A DNA stretch of 64,000 nucleotides, taken from assembly GCF_001544915.2 (NCBI RefSeq), contig NZ_FCOE02000023.1, positions 1 through 64,000 on the forward strand, in the 5' to 3' direction. The translations under genes were made by a program, and so were the position numbers. Positions 17,057 to 25,235 of the stretch are shown in pieces. Position 1 is the stretch's first letter, and the number at the start of each line of letters is the position of its first letter. The notes below the pieces were generated by a model. It made no database searches and was not told where the DNA came from. It was given only the letters and a program-made list of their open reading frames with translations. This DNA is from Caballeronia pedi. GTDB taxonomy: Bacteria; Pseudomonadota; Gammaproteobacteria; Burkholderiales; Burkholderiaceae.

Positions 17057-18094
17057 TTGAACACGATAGCGTTGCCGCCGCGACCGCTCGACACGCGTGG
17101 CCGCGCGTTGAAGGATCTCCGGCTATCGGTGATCGACCAATGCAATTTTCGTTGCTCGTATTGCATGCCGAAGGACGTATTCACGAACGACTATCCGTTT
17201 CTTTCGTCCGATGCGTGGCTCTCCTTCGATCAGCTCTTCGCGCTCTCTCGTGCGTTCGCGCAACTCGGCGTCGAAAAGATTCGCCTGACGGGCGGCGAGC
17301 CGCTTTTGCGCAAGGGAATCGAGACGTTGATCCAGCGGCTCGCAACGCTCGATATCGATATCGCCCTGACGACCAACGGTTCGCTGCTCGCGGCGAAAGC
17401 GCATCGGTTGCGGCACGCGGGCCTCAGGCGCGTCACCGTGAGCCTCGACGCGATCGACGACGATCTCTTCGGGCGCATGAACGGCGTCGGCTTTCCGGTT
17501 GCGCGCGTGCTGGAAGGCATCGACGCCGCCATCGATGCGGGTCTGCTCCCGCTGAAGATCAATGTCGTGATGGAGAAAGGCGTCAACGAATCGCAGATTC
17601 TGCCGCTTGCGCGGCATTTTCATCGACGGCCGGTGGATCTGCGCTTCATCGAATACATGGATGTGGGCGGGGCGCACGCGTGGACCAGCGACAAGGTCGT
17701 GCCTTCCGATCAAATTCTCGCGCTTCTTAAACGGCATTTCGCGCTCGAACCCGAAACGCGCGACGAACCGGAATCGACTTCCGTGAACCATCGCTTTGCC
17801 AACGGTCTCGCGCGCGTGGGTTTCGTGTCGAGCATGTCGAAACCGTTTTGCTCGTCGTGTTCGCGCGCACGCGTTTCCGTCGATGGACAGCTCTATTCGT
17901 GTCTGTTCGCCACGCAATCGTTCGATCTGAAACCGTGGCTCGGTCCCTCGCTCTCGCTCGATGAACTCGCGAACGCGATCCGCACGCGCTGGATGCAACG
18001 CGACGACCGCTATTCGGAGTTACGCAATGCGATGCACGCGCACGCTTCGCGCAAGCGCTATCCGACCGTGCGCATGTCGCTCGTCGGCGGCTGA
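17057..18094 (+). CDS. moaA: GTP 3',8-cyclase MoaA (molybdenum cofactor biosynthesis)
   Basis: A 345-residue radical SAM enzyme. The N-terminal CNFRCSYC motif binds the SAM-dependent 4Fe-4S cluster; the C-terminal CSSCSRARVSVDGQLYSC supplies cysteines for the second, substrate-binding cluster; the protein ends in the expected Gly-Gly. It converts GTP to 3',8-cyclo-7,8-dihydro-GTP, the first step of molybdopterin synthesis. The start is TTG 17057, supported by AGGGAG six nt upstream. It sits just ahead of a molybdopterin oxidoreductase, away from other moa genes, and may be an extra copy serving that enzyme. Confidence 0.93.
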   Translation: MNTIALPPRPLDTRGRALKDLRLSVIDQCNFRCSYCMPKDVFTNDYPFLSSDAWLSFDQLFALSRAFAQLGVEKIRLTGGEPLLRKGIETLIQRLATLDIDIALTTNGSLLAAKAHRLRHAGLRRVTVSLDAIDDDLFGRMNGVGFPVARVLEGIDAAIDAGLLPLKINVVMEKGVNESQILPLARHFHRRPVDLRFIEYMDVGGAHAWTSDKVVPSDQILALLKRHFALEPETRDEPESTSVNHRFANGLARVGFVSSMSKPFCSSCSRARVSVDGQLYSCLFATQSFDLKPWLGPSLSLDELANAIRTRWMQRDDRYSELRNAMHAHASRKRYPTVRMSLVGG

Positions 18095-18209
18095 CGAATA
18101 CACCGCGTTCGTGCGCATCGCAAACGAGGCGCGCATTTAAGCAAAGCCGCCTCACGCCGAACTACGATCATCACGATCGACCCACTCTACTCAATGCGAG
18201 GCGAAGGAA

Positions 18210-20552
18210 ATGAGCGACAAGAAAGTTATACGCATCTATAGCGAGCCCGCTGGCGGCTGGGGCGCGCTCAAGGCCACCGGCGAAGCGCTGAAGGTTCAGG
18301 GCATTCCGTTGTCCGGCGCGCAGACGCTGCTGCACATGAATCAGCCGCAGGGTTTCGACTGTCCCGGCTGCGCGTGGCCCGATCCCAAGCACACGTCATC
18401 GTTCGAATTCTGCGAGAACGGCGCGAAAGCCGTTGCATGGGAAGCGACCGCGATGCGCTGCACGCCTGAGTTCTTCGCGCAACACAGCGTGTCGGAACTG
18501 AGATCGTGGAACGACTACGATCTGGAGATGGCGGGCCGTCTCACGCATCCGATGATGTACGAATCCGCGTCCGACCGCTATGTGCCGATCGAATGGACCG
18601 ATGCGTTCGCGCTCGTCGGACGTCATCTGAACGCGCTCGATCATCCGGATCAGGCGGATTTCTATACGTCGGGACGCGCGTCGAACGAAGCGGCATTTCT
18701 GTATCAACTCTTCGTGCGCGAGTTCGGCACCAACAACTTTCCCGACTGCTCGAACATGTGCCATGAAGCGACGAGCGTGGGCTTGCCGCAATCGATCGGC
18801 GTCGGCAAGGGCACGGTACTGCTCGAAGACTTCGAGCACGCGGATGCGATCTTCATCTTCGGTCAGAACCCCGGCACCAACAGTCCGCGCATGATGAGCG
18901 ACCTGCATTCGGCGTCGCGTCGCGGTGCGAAGATCGTCTCGTTCAATCCGTTTCGCGAGCGTGCGCTGGAACGGTTCGCCTCGCCGCAGAACCCGATCGA
19001 AATGGCGACGCTCGGCTACACCAACATCAGCTCCTTTCTCTATCAGGTGCGCGTGGGCGGCGACGTCGCCGTGCTCAAGGGCATGATGAAGGCAATCGTC
19101 GAAGCGGACGATGCCGCCATCGCCGCCGATATGCCGCGCGTGCTCGACGTCGAGTTTATCGCGGGCCATACGCACGGCATCGACGCATTGCTGGCCGATG
19201 TGCGCGCGACACGCTGGGACGCAATCGAGCGCCACGCCGGTCTCACGCGCGACGAGATCACCAATGCCGCGAACATCTACATGCGCGCGGAGAATGCGAT
19301 TCTCGTGTACGGCATGGGTCTCACGCAGCATCGCCGTGGCACGGAGACCGTGCAGCAGATCGCCAATCTCGCGCTTCTGCGCGGCAACGTCGGGCGGCCC
19401 GGCGCGGGCATCTGCCCGGTGCGCGGGCATTCGAACGTGCAGGGCAATCGCACGGTTGGCATCACCGAGAAGCCGAATGCGCAACTCATCGCGGGCATCG
19501 AGCGCGCGTTCGGCTTCACACCGCCGGCGAAGCATGGCAACGATGTGGTCGCCACGCTCGAATCGATGATGCGCGGCGAAGCGAAAGTCTTCGTGGCGCT
19601 GGGCGGAAACTTCGCGGCCGCGATTCCCGACTGGGCGCGCATGCAGGACTCGATACGCGAGCTCGATCTCACCGTGCATATCGCGACGAAGCTCAATCGC
19701 AGTCATCTCGTGCATGGCAGGGACGCGCTGATTCTGCCGTGCCTCGGCCGCACCGAAATCGATATTCAGGCGGACGGCCCGCAGTCGATCACCGTCGAGG
19801 ATTCGATGTCGATGGTGCATGCATCCGCCGGACGCAACGAGCCCGCATCTCCGCATCTGATGAGCGAGCCGGCCATCGTCGCGGGCATCGCGCGCGCGAC
19901 GCTCGGAGATAAGTCGCGCGTGCACTGGGAGCATCTCGTCGCAAGTTACGACCGCATTCGCGACGCGATCGAAATCGTGTTTCCGATCTTCCAGGCATAC
20001 AACGCACGCATTCGCGTGCCGGGCGGTTTTCATTTGACCTCTTCCGCACGCGAGCGCGTGTGGGATACGAGCACGGGCCGCGCGAACTTCCTCGTCTTCG
20101 ATGGCCTCGACGCGGACCCCGCATCCAACGATCCCGATTCGCTCTCGCTCACCACGATGCGCAGCCACGATCAGTACAACACCACGCTCTATTCGCATTC
20201 GGACCGTTATCGCGGCGTGTTCGGCCAGCGCGATGTGATCTTCATGAACACGCGCGAGCTGAAGAAGCGTCATCTGCAGGCGGGCGATCGCGTCGATATC
20301 TTCGCCATTGCCGACGATGCCATCGAACGCGTGATCCGCAATTTCAAGGTCGTCGAATACGCGCTGCCCGACGGATGTTGCGGCGCTTACTACCCGGAAG
20401 TGAATCCGCTCGTGCCGCTTTACGCGTTCGATCCGCAAAGCCGCACGCCGTCCTACAAGTCCGTGCCCGTGAGAGTCGTGTCCACGGCCACCGCGCCCGA
20501 CGCCGTCTTGCACGCCATCGATCTTCAACACGAGGATGCACACCATGCTTGA
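18210..20552 (+). CDS. FdhF/YdeP family molybdopterin oxidoreductase
   Basis: A 780-residue cytoplasmic enzyme with the molybdopterin oxidoreductase core and a C-terminal molydopterin dinucleotide-binding domain (about 660-760). Cys51, 54, 68 and 84 near the N-terminus may hold an Fe-S cluster (FDCPGCAWPDP). The Mo ligand probably lies in NNFPDCSNMCHEATSVGL, where Cys184 aligns by context with the Sec/Cys of formate dehydrogenases. The family resembles FdhF but its substrate is unproven; E. coli YdeP is linked to acid resistance. The gene follows moaA by 115 nt and overlaps the oxidase subunit I gene by 8 nt. Confidence 0.9.
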   Translation: MSDKKVIRIYSEPAGGWGALKATGEALKVQGIPLSGAQTLLHMNQPQGFDCPGCAWPDPKHTSSFEFCENGAKAVAWEATAMRCTPEFFAQHSVSELRSWNDYDLEMAGRLTHPMMYESASDRYVPIEWTDAFALVGRHLNALDHPDQADFYTSGRASNEAAFLYQLFVREFGTNNFPDCSNMCHEATSVGLPQSIGVGKGTVLLEDFEHADAIFIFGQNPGTNSPRMMSDLHSASRRGAKIVSFNPFRERALERFASPQNPIEMATLGYTNISSFLYQVRVGGDVAVLKGMMKAIVEADDAAIAADMPRVLDVEFIAGHTHGIDALLADVRATRWDAIERHAGLTRDEITNAANIYMRAENAILVYGMGLTQHRRGTETVQQIANLALLRGNVGRPGAGICPVRGHSNVQGNRTVGITEKPNAQLIAGIERAFGFTPPAKHGNDVVATLESMMRGEAKVFVALGGNFAAAIPDWARMQDSIRELDLTVHIATKLNRSHLVHGRDALILPCLGRTEIDIQADGPQSITVEDSMSMVHASAGRNEPASPHLMSEPAIVAGIARATLGDKSRVHWEHLVASYDRIRDAIEIVFPIFQAYNARIRVPGGFHLTSSARERVWDTSTGRANFLVFDGLDADPASNDPDSLSLTTMRSHDQYNTTLYSHSDRYRGVFGQRDVIFMNTRELKKRHLQAGDRVDIFAIADDAIERVIRNFKVVEYALPDGCCGAYYPEVNPLVPLYAFDPQSRTPSYKSVPVRVVSTATAPDAVLHAIDLQHEDAHHA

Positions 20553-21945
20553 TCACGTACTCGACCTGTCGCGCGCACAGTTCGCGATGACCGCGATCTT
20601 TCACATTCTCTGGCCGATTCTGACCATCAGCCTGTCCGCGTTTCTCGTACTCGTCGAAGTGCTGTGGATTCGCACCGGCGATCTCGCGTATTACCGGCAC
20701 GCGCGTTTCTGGAGCAAGCTGCTGGTGCTGAACTTCGCCGTCGGCGTGGTGAGCGGCATTCCGATGGAGTTCCAGTTCGGCACCAACTGGGCGGGCTTCT
20801 CGCAATACAGCGGCCAGTTCATCGGCAATATCCTCGGCTTCGAAGGCGCGATGGCCTTCATGCTCGAAGCGGGCTTCGTCGGCGTGATGTTGCTCGGCTG
20901 GGGACGCGTGTCGCGTGGCGTGCATCTGTTCGCCACCTCGATGGTCGCGCTCGGTTCCAGCATCTCCGCGTTCTGGATCATGGTCGCCAACTCGTGGATG
21001 CAAACGCCCGCGGGCTATGCCGTCGTCGATGGCAAGATCATCGTGACGGATTACCTCGCCGCGATCTTCAATCCCGACATGGTTTGGGGCGTTTCGCACA
21101 TGTGGGTCGCGGCGATCGAGACCGGCATGTTCGTGATTGCCGGCATCTCCGCGTGGAACCTGTATCGCCGCCGGCACGCCGAGTTCTTTGCGCGTTCGTT
21201 TCGTCTCGCGCTGCTGGTGCTGGTGTTCGTCGCGCCCTTGCAGATCTGGCTCGGCGATTCGAGCGGCGTGAGCGTATTCGAAACGCAACCGGCGAAGGGT
21301 GCCGCGATAGAAGGTCACTGGAAGACGAATGCGCCGGGCACGGGTGCATCGTGGTCACTGCTCGCGTGGCCAAACCAGAACGCGCAACGCAACGACTGGT
21401 CGATCGAAGTGCCCGGCATGTTGAGCGTGCTCGGCACGCACTCATTGCATGGGCAAGTGAAGGGCCTCGCCGACTTCGCACGCGACGATCAGCCACCCGC
21501 CCTTCCGCTGCTCTATTACGCGTTCCGCGTGATGGCGGGCATCGGCTTCGCCTTCATGCTGCTTGCGTTCTGGACCACGTACGCGCTCCGGAAAACGCGT
21601 GGCAGTCTCGCGGCGCTGCTCGCGCAACGCAAGCTTCTGCTCGCATGGGTGCTCTGCATTCCGTTGCCGTATGTCGCCGTGGAAGCGGGTTGGATCGTGC
21701 GTGAAGTGGGACGTCAGCCGTGGGTCGTCTACGGTTTGCTGCGCACCCGCGATGCCGTGTCGACGATTCCCGCTTCGTCGGTCTCGCTCAGCATGGCGAT
21801 GTTCCTCGCGTTCTATGTCGTGCTGCTCGTCACGTTCTTCGTGCTGGCGCGGCGCTGGTTGCGCGCCGGACCCGATCTGGACATCATGCCGCCCGCGAAC
21901 CTCGCCGAACAAACTAAAGCGGCCAACACCATCGCCGGTTACTGA
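20545..21945 (+). CDS. cydA: Cytochrome bd-type quinol oxidase subunit I (cyanide-insensitive type)
   Basis: A 466-residue polytopic subunit. It has the N-terminal helix with the heme-ligand His (about residue 20, FHILWP), the GRQPW signature in the conserved Glu-containing helix (GWIVREVGRQPWVVYGLLRT), and a short periplasmic Q-loop compared with E. coli CydA, which is the mark of the CioA branch. It oxidises quinol and reduces oxygen to water without pumping protons. I choose ATG 20545, which has GAGG nine nt upstream; ATG 20536 overlaps that site. It overlaps the ydeP-like gene by 8 nt. Confidence 0.93.
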   Translation: MLDHVLDLSRAQFAMTAIFHILWPILTISLSAFLVLVEVLWIRTGDLAYYRHARFWSKLLVLNFAVGVVSGIPMEFQFGTNWAGFSQYSGQFIGNILGFEGAMAFMLEAGFVGVMLLGWGRVSRGVHLFATSMVALGSSISAFWIMVANSWMQTPAGYAVVDGKIIVTDYLAAIFNPDMVWGVSHMWVAAIETGMFVIAGISAWNLYRRRHAEFFARSFRLALLVLVFVAPLQIWLGDSSGVSVFETQPAKGAAIEGHWKTNAPGTGASWSLLAWPNQNAQRNDWSIEVPGMLSVLGTHSLHGQVKGLADFARDDQPPALPLLYYAFRVMAGIGFAFMLLAFWTTYALRKTRGSLAALLAQRKLLLAWVLCIPLPYVAVEAGWIVREVGRQPWVVYGLLRTRDAVSTIPASSVSLSMAMFLAFYVVLLVTFFVLARRWLRAGPDLDIMPPANLAEQTKAANTIAGY

Positions 21946-21962
21946 ACTCTGGAGCTCGACTC

Positions 21963-22952
21963 ATGGATAACGCAGTTCAAACGATGCTCGCCGACACCTG
22001 GTTCGGCCTGATTGGCCTGATGCTGGTCTTCTATGTCGTCACCGACGGCTTCGATCTCGGCGTCGGCATTCTTTCGCTGTTTCGCCGCAAATCGTCGGAT
22101 CGCGACGTGATGGTGCAATCGATCGGCCATGTCTGGGACGCGAACGAAACCTGGCTCGTCGTGCTGGGCGGCGCGCTGTTCGGCGCGTTTCCCACGGCCT
22201 ATGCGCTGTTGATGGAACATCTCTACCTGCCCGTCATGGCGCTCATCGCGGGGCTGATCATGCGCGGCGCGGCGATCGAGTTCCGCCATAGCGTGGATCA
22301 TGGTCCGCTGTGGGACAAGGTATTCGGCATCGGCAGTCTGATTGCGGCGCTCTCGCAAGGCGTCGTGCTCGGCAAGGTCATCACGGGACTCGCGCCTGGC
22401 AAGGCAGCGCTTGCGTTCATCGTCGTCACGGCGATAGGTGTCGTCGCGGGATATTGCCTGCTCGGCGCGACTTATCTCGTCAAGAAGACCTCGGGCATGG
22501 TCGAACAATGGGCGCGGCGGATTTCATTGCTGAGCGCGATGTTCACTGTGGCCGCCGCCGCGTTGCTGACGCTCGCGACATGGTTCGACAGCGATATCGG
22601 TCACGGGCGCTGGACGCATCCGGCGGTCATGCATCTGCTGATCGCGCTGGGTCTCGCGTCTGTGCTTGCGTTTGCGTTCATCATGGCGTCGCTGTATCTC
22701 GGCAGCTCGCGCGGACCATTCCGTGCATCGGTGGCGTTGTTCGTGTTGTCGTTCGCAGGACTCGCGGTCAGCCTCTTTCCGGATTTCATTCCGGGCAGGC
22801 TCGGCATTCTCGAAGCCGCATCCGATGCGCCGACGCTCGCGTTCATGCTGATCGGCATCGGGCTCGTGTTTCCTGTGATGATCGGCTACAACCTTTATCA
22901 GTACCACGTCTTTCGAGGCAAGCTCGCGGGGAGTGCGCATGCGGGCGAGTGA
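21963..22952 (+). CDS. cydB: Cytochrome bd-type quinol oxidase subunit II
   Basis: A 329-residue membrane protein with about eight helices and the CydB N-terminal pattern FYVVTDGFDLGVGIL and DANETWLVVLGGALF. It pairs with the subunit I encoded 17 nt upstream. A perfect 13-bp hairpin terminator follows at 22978. I see no cydX-like mini-protein after it, in line with the cyanide-insensitive branch. Confidence 0.93.
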   Translation: MDNAVQTMLADTWFGLIGLMLVFYVVTDGFDLGVGILSLFRRKSSDRDVMVQSIGHVWDANETWLVVLGGALFGAFPTAYALLMEHLYLPVMALIAGLIMRGAAIEFRHSVDHGPLWDKVFGIGSLIAALSQGVVLGKVITGLAPGKAALAFIVVTAIGVVAGYCLLGATYLVKKTSGMVEQWARRISLLSAMFTVAAAALLTLATWFDSDIGHGRWTHPAVMHLLIALGLASVLAFAFIMASLYLGSSRGPFRASVALFVLSFAGLAVSLFPDFIPGRLGILEAASDAPTLAFMLIGIGLVFPVMIGYNLYQYHVFRGKLAGSAHAGE

Positions 22953-22977
22953 CTGATCGATTCAACTGCAACTGCGA

Positions 22978-23014
22978 CGACGCCCGATCGGTCACGATCG
23001 GGCGTCGTTTCGTT
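22978..23014 (+). terminator. Rho-independent terminator after cydB
   Basis: A perfect 13-bp stem (arms 22978-22990 and 22995-23007, CGACGCCCGATCG and its complement) with a GTCA loop, followed by TTTCGTTT. It ends the moaA/ydeP-like/cydAB transcription unit, facing a minus-strand terminator at 23035-23060. Confidence 0.88.
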
Positions 23015-23034
23015 TGCAGGCAACTCTGTCCACG

Positions 23035-23060
23035 TAAAAACACCGCCTCGCGGGCGGTGT
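23035..23060 (-). terminator. Rho-independent terminator after the DUF3331 gene
   Basis: An 8-bp stem (arms 23040-23047 and 23053-23060, ACACCGCC and GGCGGTGT) with a 5-nt loop; read on the minus strand it is followed by TTTTT (23035-23039). It lies 24 nt past the DUF3331 stop. Confidence 0.8.
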
Positions 23061-23083
23061 CGCTTCAATGCATCTGAACCAAC

Positions 23084-23461
23084 TCATAACGGCGTCGCCT
23101 GATCCAGCACCGACGCCAGAATCATCGAACCCGCATTGCGCGGAACGGGCCGCGGATTCGGCCCATAGACCTGATCGCCTGGACGAATCGCCGCGCCGCT
23201 CATCGCGCATACGCCTGCCGTGCGTGCGCGCATCGCACGCCATACCTGATCGCCATAACAGCAGCGCGTCGAGTCGCGCCATTCGATGGTGGCCGTCGTG
23301 GTCGACGGTCGCTCGATCAGCTTCACGGCGACGCGGCGCTCGCCCGTCTCCGCGAACGGACGCCTCAGCAACGGTGCTTCGAAACCCGCGCCATCATGCA
23401 ACGACGTCAATCGAGAGATCGTTTGCGCCCACGGATCGAGGGCAATTGCAGCTTCAGCCAT
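23084..23461 (-). CDS. DUF3331 domain protein
   Basis: A 125-residue protein, MAEAAIALDPWAQTI at the start, with a C-terminal cysteine-containing module (CCYGDQVW, then CAMSGAAIRPGDQVYGP) that looks like a small metal-binding knuckle. DUF3331 proteins are found mainly in Burkholderiaceae and have no known role. The frame is open far upstream, but ATG 23461 starts the conserved part and lies 10 nt after the AraC regulator stop, so the two are likely co-transcribed. Confidence 0.8.
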   Translation of the reverse strand: MAEAAIALDPWAQTISRLTSLHDGAGFEAPLLRRPFAETGERRVAVKLIERPSTTTATIEWRDSTRCCYGDQVWRAMRARTAGVCAMSGAAIRPGDQVYGPNPRPVPRNAGSMILASVLDQATPL

Positions 23462-23471
23462 GTTCGGCTCC

Positions 23472-24404
23472 TTAGCGAAGAATTGCGTCGAGCGTGCTCG
23501 TCTGCCAGTGCTTCGGCGTAACGCCGGCAAGGCGCTTGAAGACGGTCGTGAAATGCGCCTGCGAACGAAAGCCGCAGCACAGCGCGACATCGAGAATGCT
23601 GTGTCTCGATGTGCGCAACAGCGCCTGCGCGCGTTCGATGCGCTTCTGCAGCAGATATTCGTGCGGCCGCATGCCCGTGGCGCGGCGAAACTGCGCAGCG
23701 AAGTGCATGCGCGTGAGTCCCGTGCTCGCGGCGATATCCGCGAGACTGATGTTTTCGGCAAGATGGGCATCGACGAATTCGGAGACACGATTGATGCGCC
23801 ATTGCGGCAAGGCCGAAGGCTCGCGCCCGCGCGCGACGGGCGTCGAGAAATGACGCGCGATAAGCCGCGACACGATCGCAAGACTGATGCTTTCGATGAA
23901 CACGCTGCCGAGCGCCGCGCCCTCGGTCTTGCACACGGCGAGCGCCTGGCCAAGCCGTTCGAGTGCCGGATCGCGAATCAGCTTCGGATCACCGAGAACG
24001 ATATCGCCCGCATGCGGACGATGAAACAGATCCTCGTAGCACTCGGCCAGCGTCTGCTGCGAGACGAAGAGATGCAGCACATCCATCGCCGATTCGAAGA
24101 CGGCGCTCACGCGCGTCGCCGGTGCGGTCACTTGCACGACGCCCGCGGGCAGGCGGCCATGCAGCAGCCTGCGCCCCGCGTGATGAAAAATCAGCGACGC
24201 GCACTTCAGGTTCAGGCTGATGCAATGAAACATGGCGTTGCCGTCGTTCGATGCTTCGAGCGGCGACTCGCCATGATGCAGCCAGCGCGTCAACGTGATC
24301 CGTCCGGGTCGGGCGCCAGTGTCTGGCTGACGCCATCGGTCTTCCAGTCCGATCAATGGCTGGCGCGTCGGCGTCTCGGGATGCGAAAGCAGGGTAAGCG
24401 TCAT
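23472..24404 (-). CDS. AraC family transcriptional regulator
   Basis: About 310 residues. The C-terminal 100 residues hold two helix-turn-helix units (NISLADIAASTGLTRMHFAAQFRRATG and HSILDVALCCGFRSQAHFTTVFKRLAG) with the typical GVTPKHWQ ending. The N-terminal part is a putative ligand-binding domain. I take ATG 24404 (MTLTLLSHPE); an ATG at 24467 would add 21 residues. The upstream region has several CGGTTG palindromes. Effector unknown. Confidence 0.87.
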   Translation of the reverse strand: MTLTLLSHPETPTRQPLIGLEDRWRQPDTGARPGRITLTRWLHHGESPLEASNDGNAMFHCISLNLKCASLIFHHAGRRLLHGRLPAGVVQVTAPATRVSAVFESAMDVLHLFVSQQTLAECYEDLFHRPHAGDIVLGDPKLIRDPALERLGQALAVCKTEGAALGSVFIESISLAIVSRLIARHFSTPVARGREPSALPQWRINRVSEFVDAHLAENISLADIAASTGLTRMHFAAQFRRATGMRPHEYLLQKRIERAQALLRTSRHSILDVALCCGFRSQAHFTTVFKRLAGVTPKHWQTSTLDAILR

Positions 24405-24484
24405 GATGGGTCCGTTATGAAAACTGAAGCCTGTTCGATGACTCCAAGTTAAACAAAGGGCACCCAACCGCCTAGCCGTACATA

Positions 24485-24518
24485 CGGTTGACGCAACCGC
24501 CTGATGGTTGAGTCAACC
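24485..24518. promoter_or_regulatory. Two tandem GGTTG palindromes, candidate operator
   Basis: CGGTTG-ACG-CAACCG (24485-24499) is followed by GGTTGA-G-TCAACC (24506-24518), centres 20 bp apart, which puts both on one face of the helix. A further half-site CAACCG lies at 24465-24470. Which regulator binds is unknown; the adjacent AraC protein is the nearest candidate, though AraC proteins usually bind direct repeats. Confidence 0.5.
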
Positions 24519-24816
24519 TATATCAAGGTATGGGTTCGCGCGCCCCGAAACATTCGCAGAGCGCTAATACCTTCGTATGAGCACCTCAGTCGCACGCACG
24601 AGGCGGCTCATCCGCGCATCGTAGATGATGCAGCCGGACGGATCGATCGACGACGCAAACGCCATGCGAACGTTTGGCCGATGCACCGTTGGTTGGTGCA
24701 CTTACGCTCTTTCGTAGGTGTAGTCGAGGCGCGTCGCGGCCTATACAGTTTCACCAAGGTCGCGATACGAATACAGACCAACGACCTTGACCACGGAAAC
24801 CGAACCAACACATTCA

Positions 24817-24831
24817 ATTCGGATACCGAAT
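24817..24831. promoter_or_regulatory. Inverted repeat upstream of DUF4148 gene
   Basis: ATTCGG-ATA-CCGAAT, perfect 6-nt arms with a 3-nt centre, ends 34 nt before the DUF4148 start codon. A TTGACC hexamer lies at 24787-24792, but no good -10 partner is seen. A role as operator is only a suggestion. Confidence 0.35.
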
Positions 24832-24865
24832 CAGAAGTACGTCACCATCCACCTTGGAGTCGAAC

Positions 24866-25207
24866 ATGAACAAGTATCTCGTCAGCCTCACCCTCGTCGC
24901 CGCCACGCTCGCAGCGCCCGCACTCGCATTCGCACAGTCGAACGGTCCCGTCACCCGTGCGCAGGTTCGCGCCGATCTCGTCGCCGTCGAAAAAGCCGGC
25001 TACAACCCCGCGATCGCAAGCGACGCGTACTATCCCGCCGATATCCAGGCGGCCGAGGCAAAAGTCGCCGCGCAGCACGCCGGCGCCGCGCAAGCCTATG
25101 GCGGCGCGCAGACCGGCACGAGCGCATCGGGCGCGTCGAAGCACGCCGCGATGAAAAACACGTGCGTCGGTCCGATCGACTTCTGCCAGCCGTACTTCGG
25201 CAGCTGA
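24866..25207 (+). CDS. DUF4148 small secreted protein
   Basis: A 113-residue exported protein. A Sec signal peptide (cleavage near ALAFA-Q, residue 22) is followed by the DUF4148 motif VTRAQVRADLVAVEKAGYNP, then an Ala/Gly-rich linker and a C-terminal pair of cysteines (CVGPIDFC). DUF4148 proteins are abundant, mostly periplasmic proteins of Burkholderiaceae with no known function. ATG 24866 has GGAG six nt upstream. An exported alpha/beta hydrolase follows after 28 nt and may be co-transcribed. Confidence 0.88.
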   Translation: MNKYLVSLTLVAATLAAPALAFAQSNGPVTRAQVRADLVAVEKAGYNPAIASDAYYPADIQAAEAKVAAQHAGAAQAYGGAQTGTSASGASKHAAMKNTCVGPIDFCQPYFGS

Positions 25208-25235
25208 TCTCTCATTCGCGCAAACGGAGTCTTTC

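Larger units (their letters stand above)
24405..24865. other. 461-nt divergent intergenic region rich in small palindromes
   Basis: No gene with supportable protein features is seen between the AraC regulator and the DUF4148 gene; the one open frame across it has no recognisable domain. It holds two tandem palindromes (24485-24518), the ATACCTTCGTAT element (24567-24578), an inverted repeat TGCACC-N7-GGTGCA (24682-24700) and ATTCGG-ATA-CCGAAT (24817-24831). The density of such elements suggests a regulated divergent promoter region. Confidence 0.6.

Noticed and set aside
18396..20546. A 716-codon open frame antisense to the FdhF/YdeP-type gene
   Set aside because: It mirrors codon bias of the real gene on the plus strand and has no recognisable domain.
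24682..24700. TGCACC-N7-GGTGCA as an NtrC enhancer site
   Set aside because: NtrC sites have a 5-nt centre between these arms; the 7-nt centre and lack of a sigma-54 promoter nearby argue against it.
24504..24865. An open frame of about 121 codons upstream of the DUF4148 gene
   Set aside because: No signal peptide, domain or Shine-Dalgarno, and the stretch is filled with palindromic elements.
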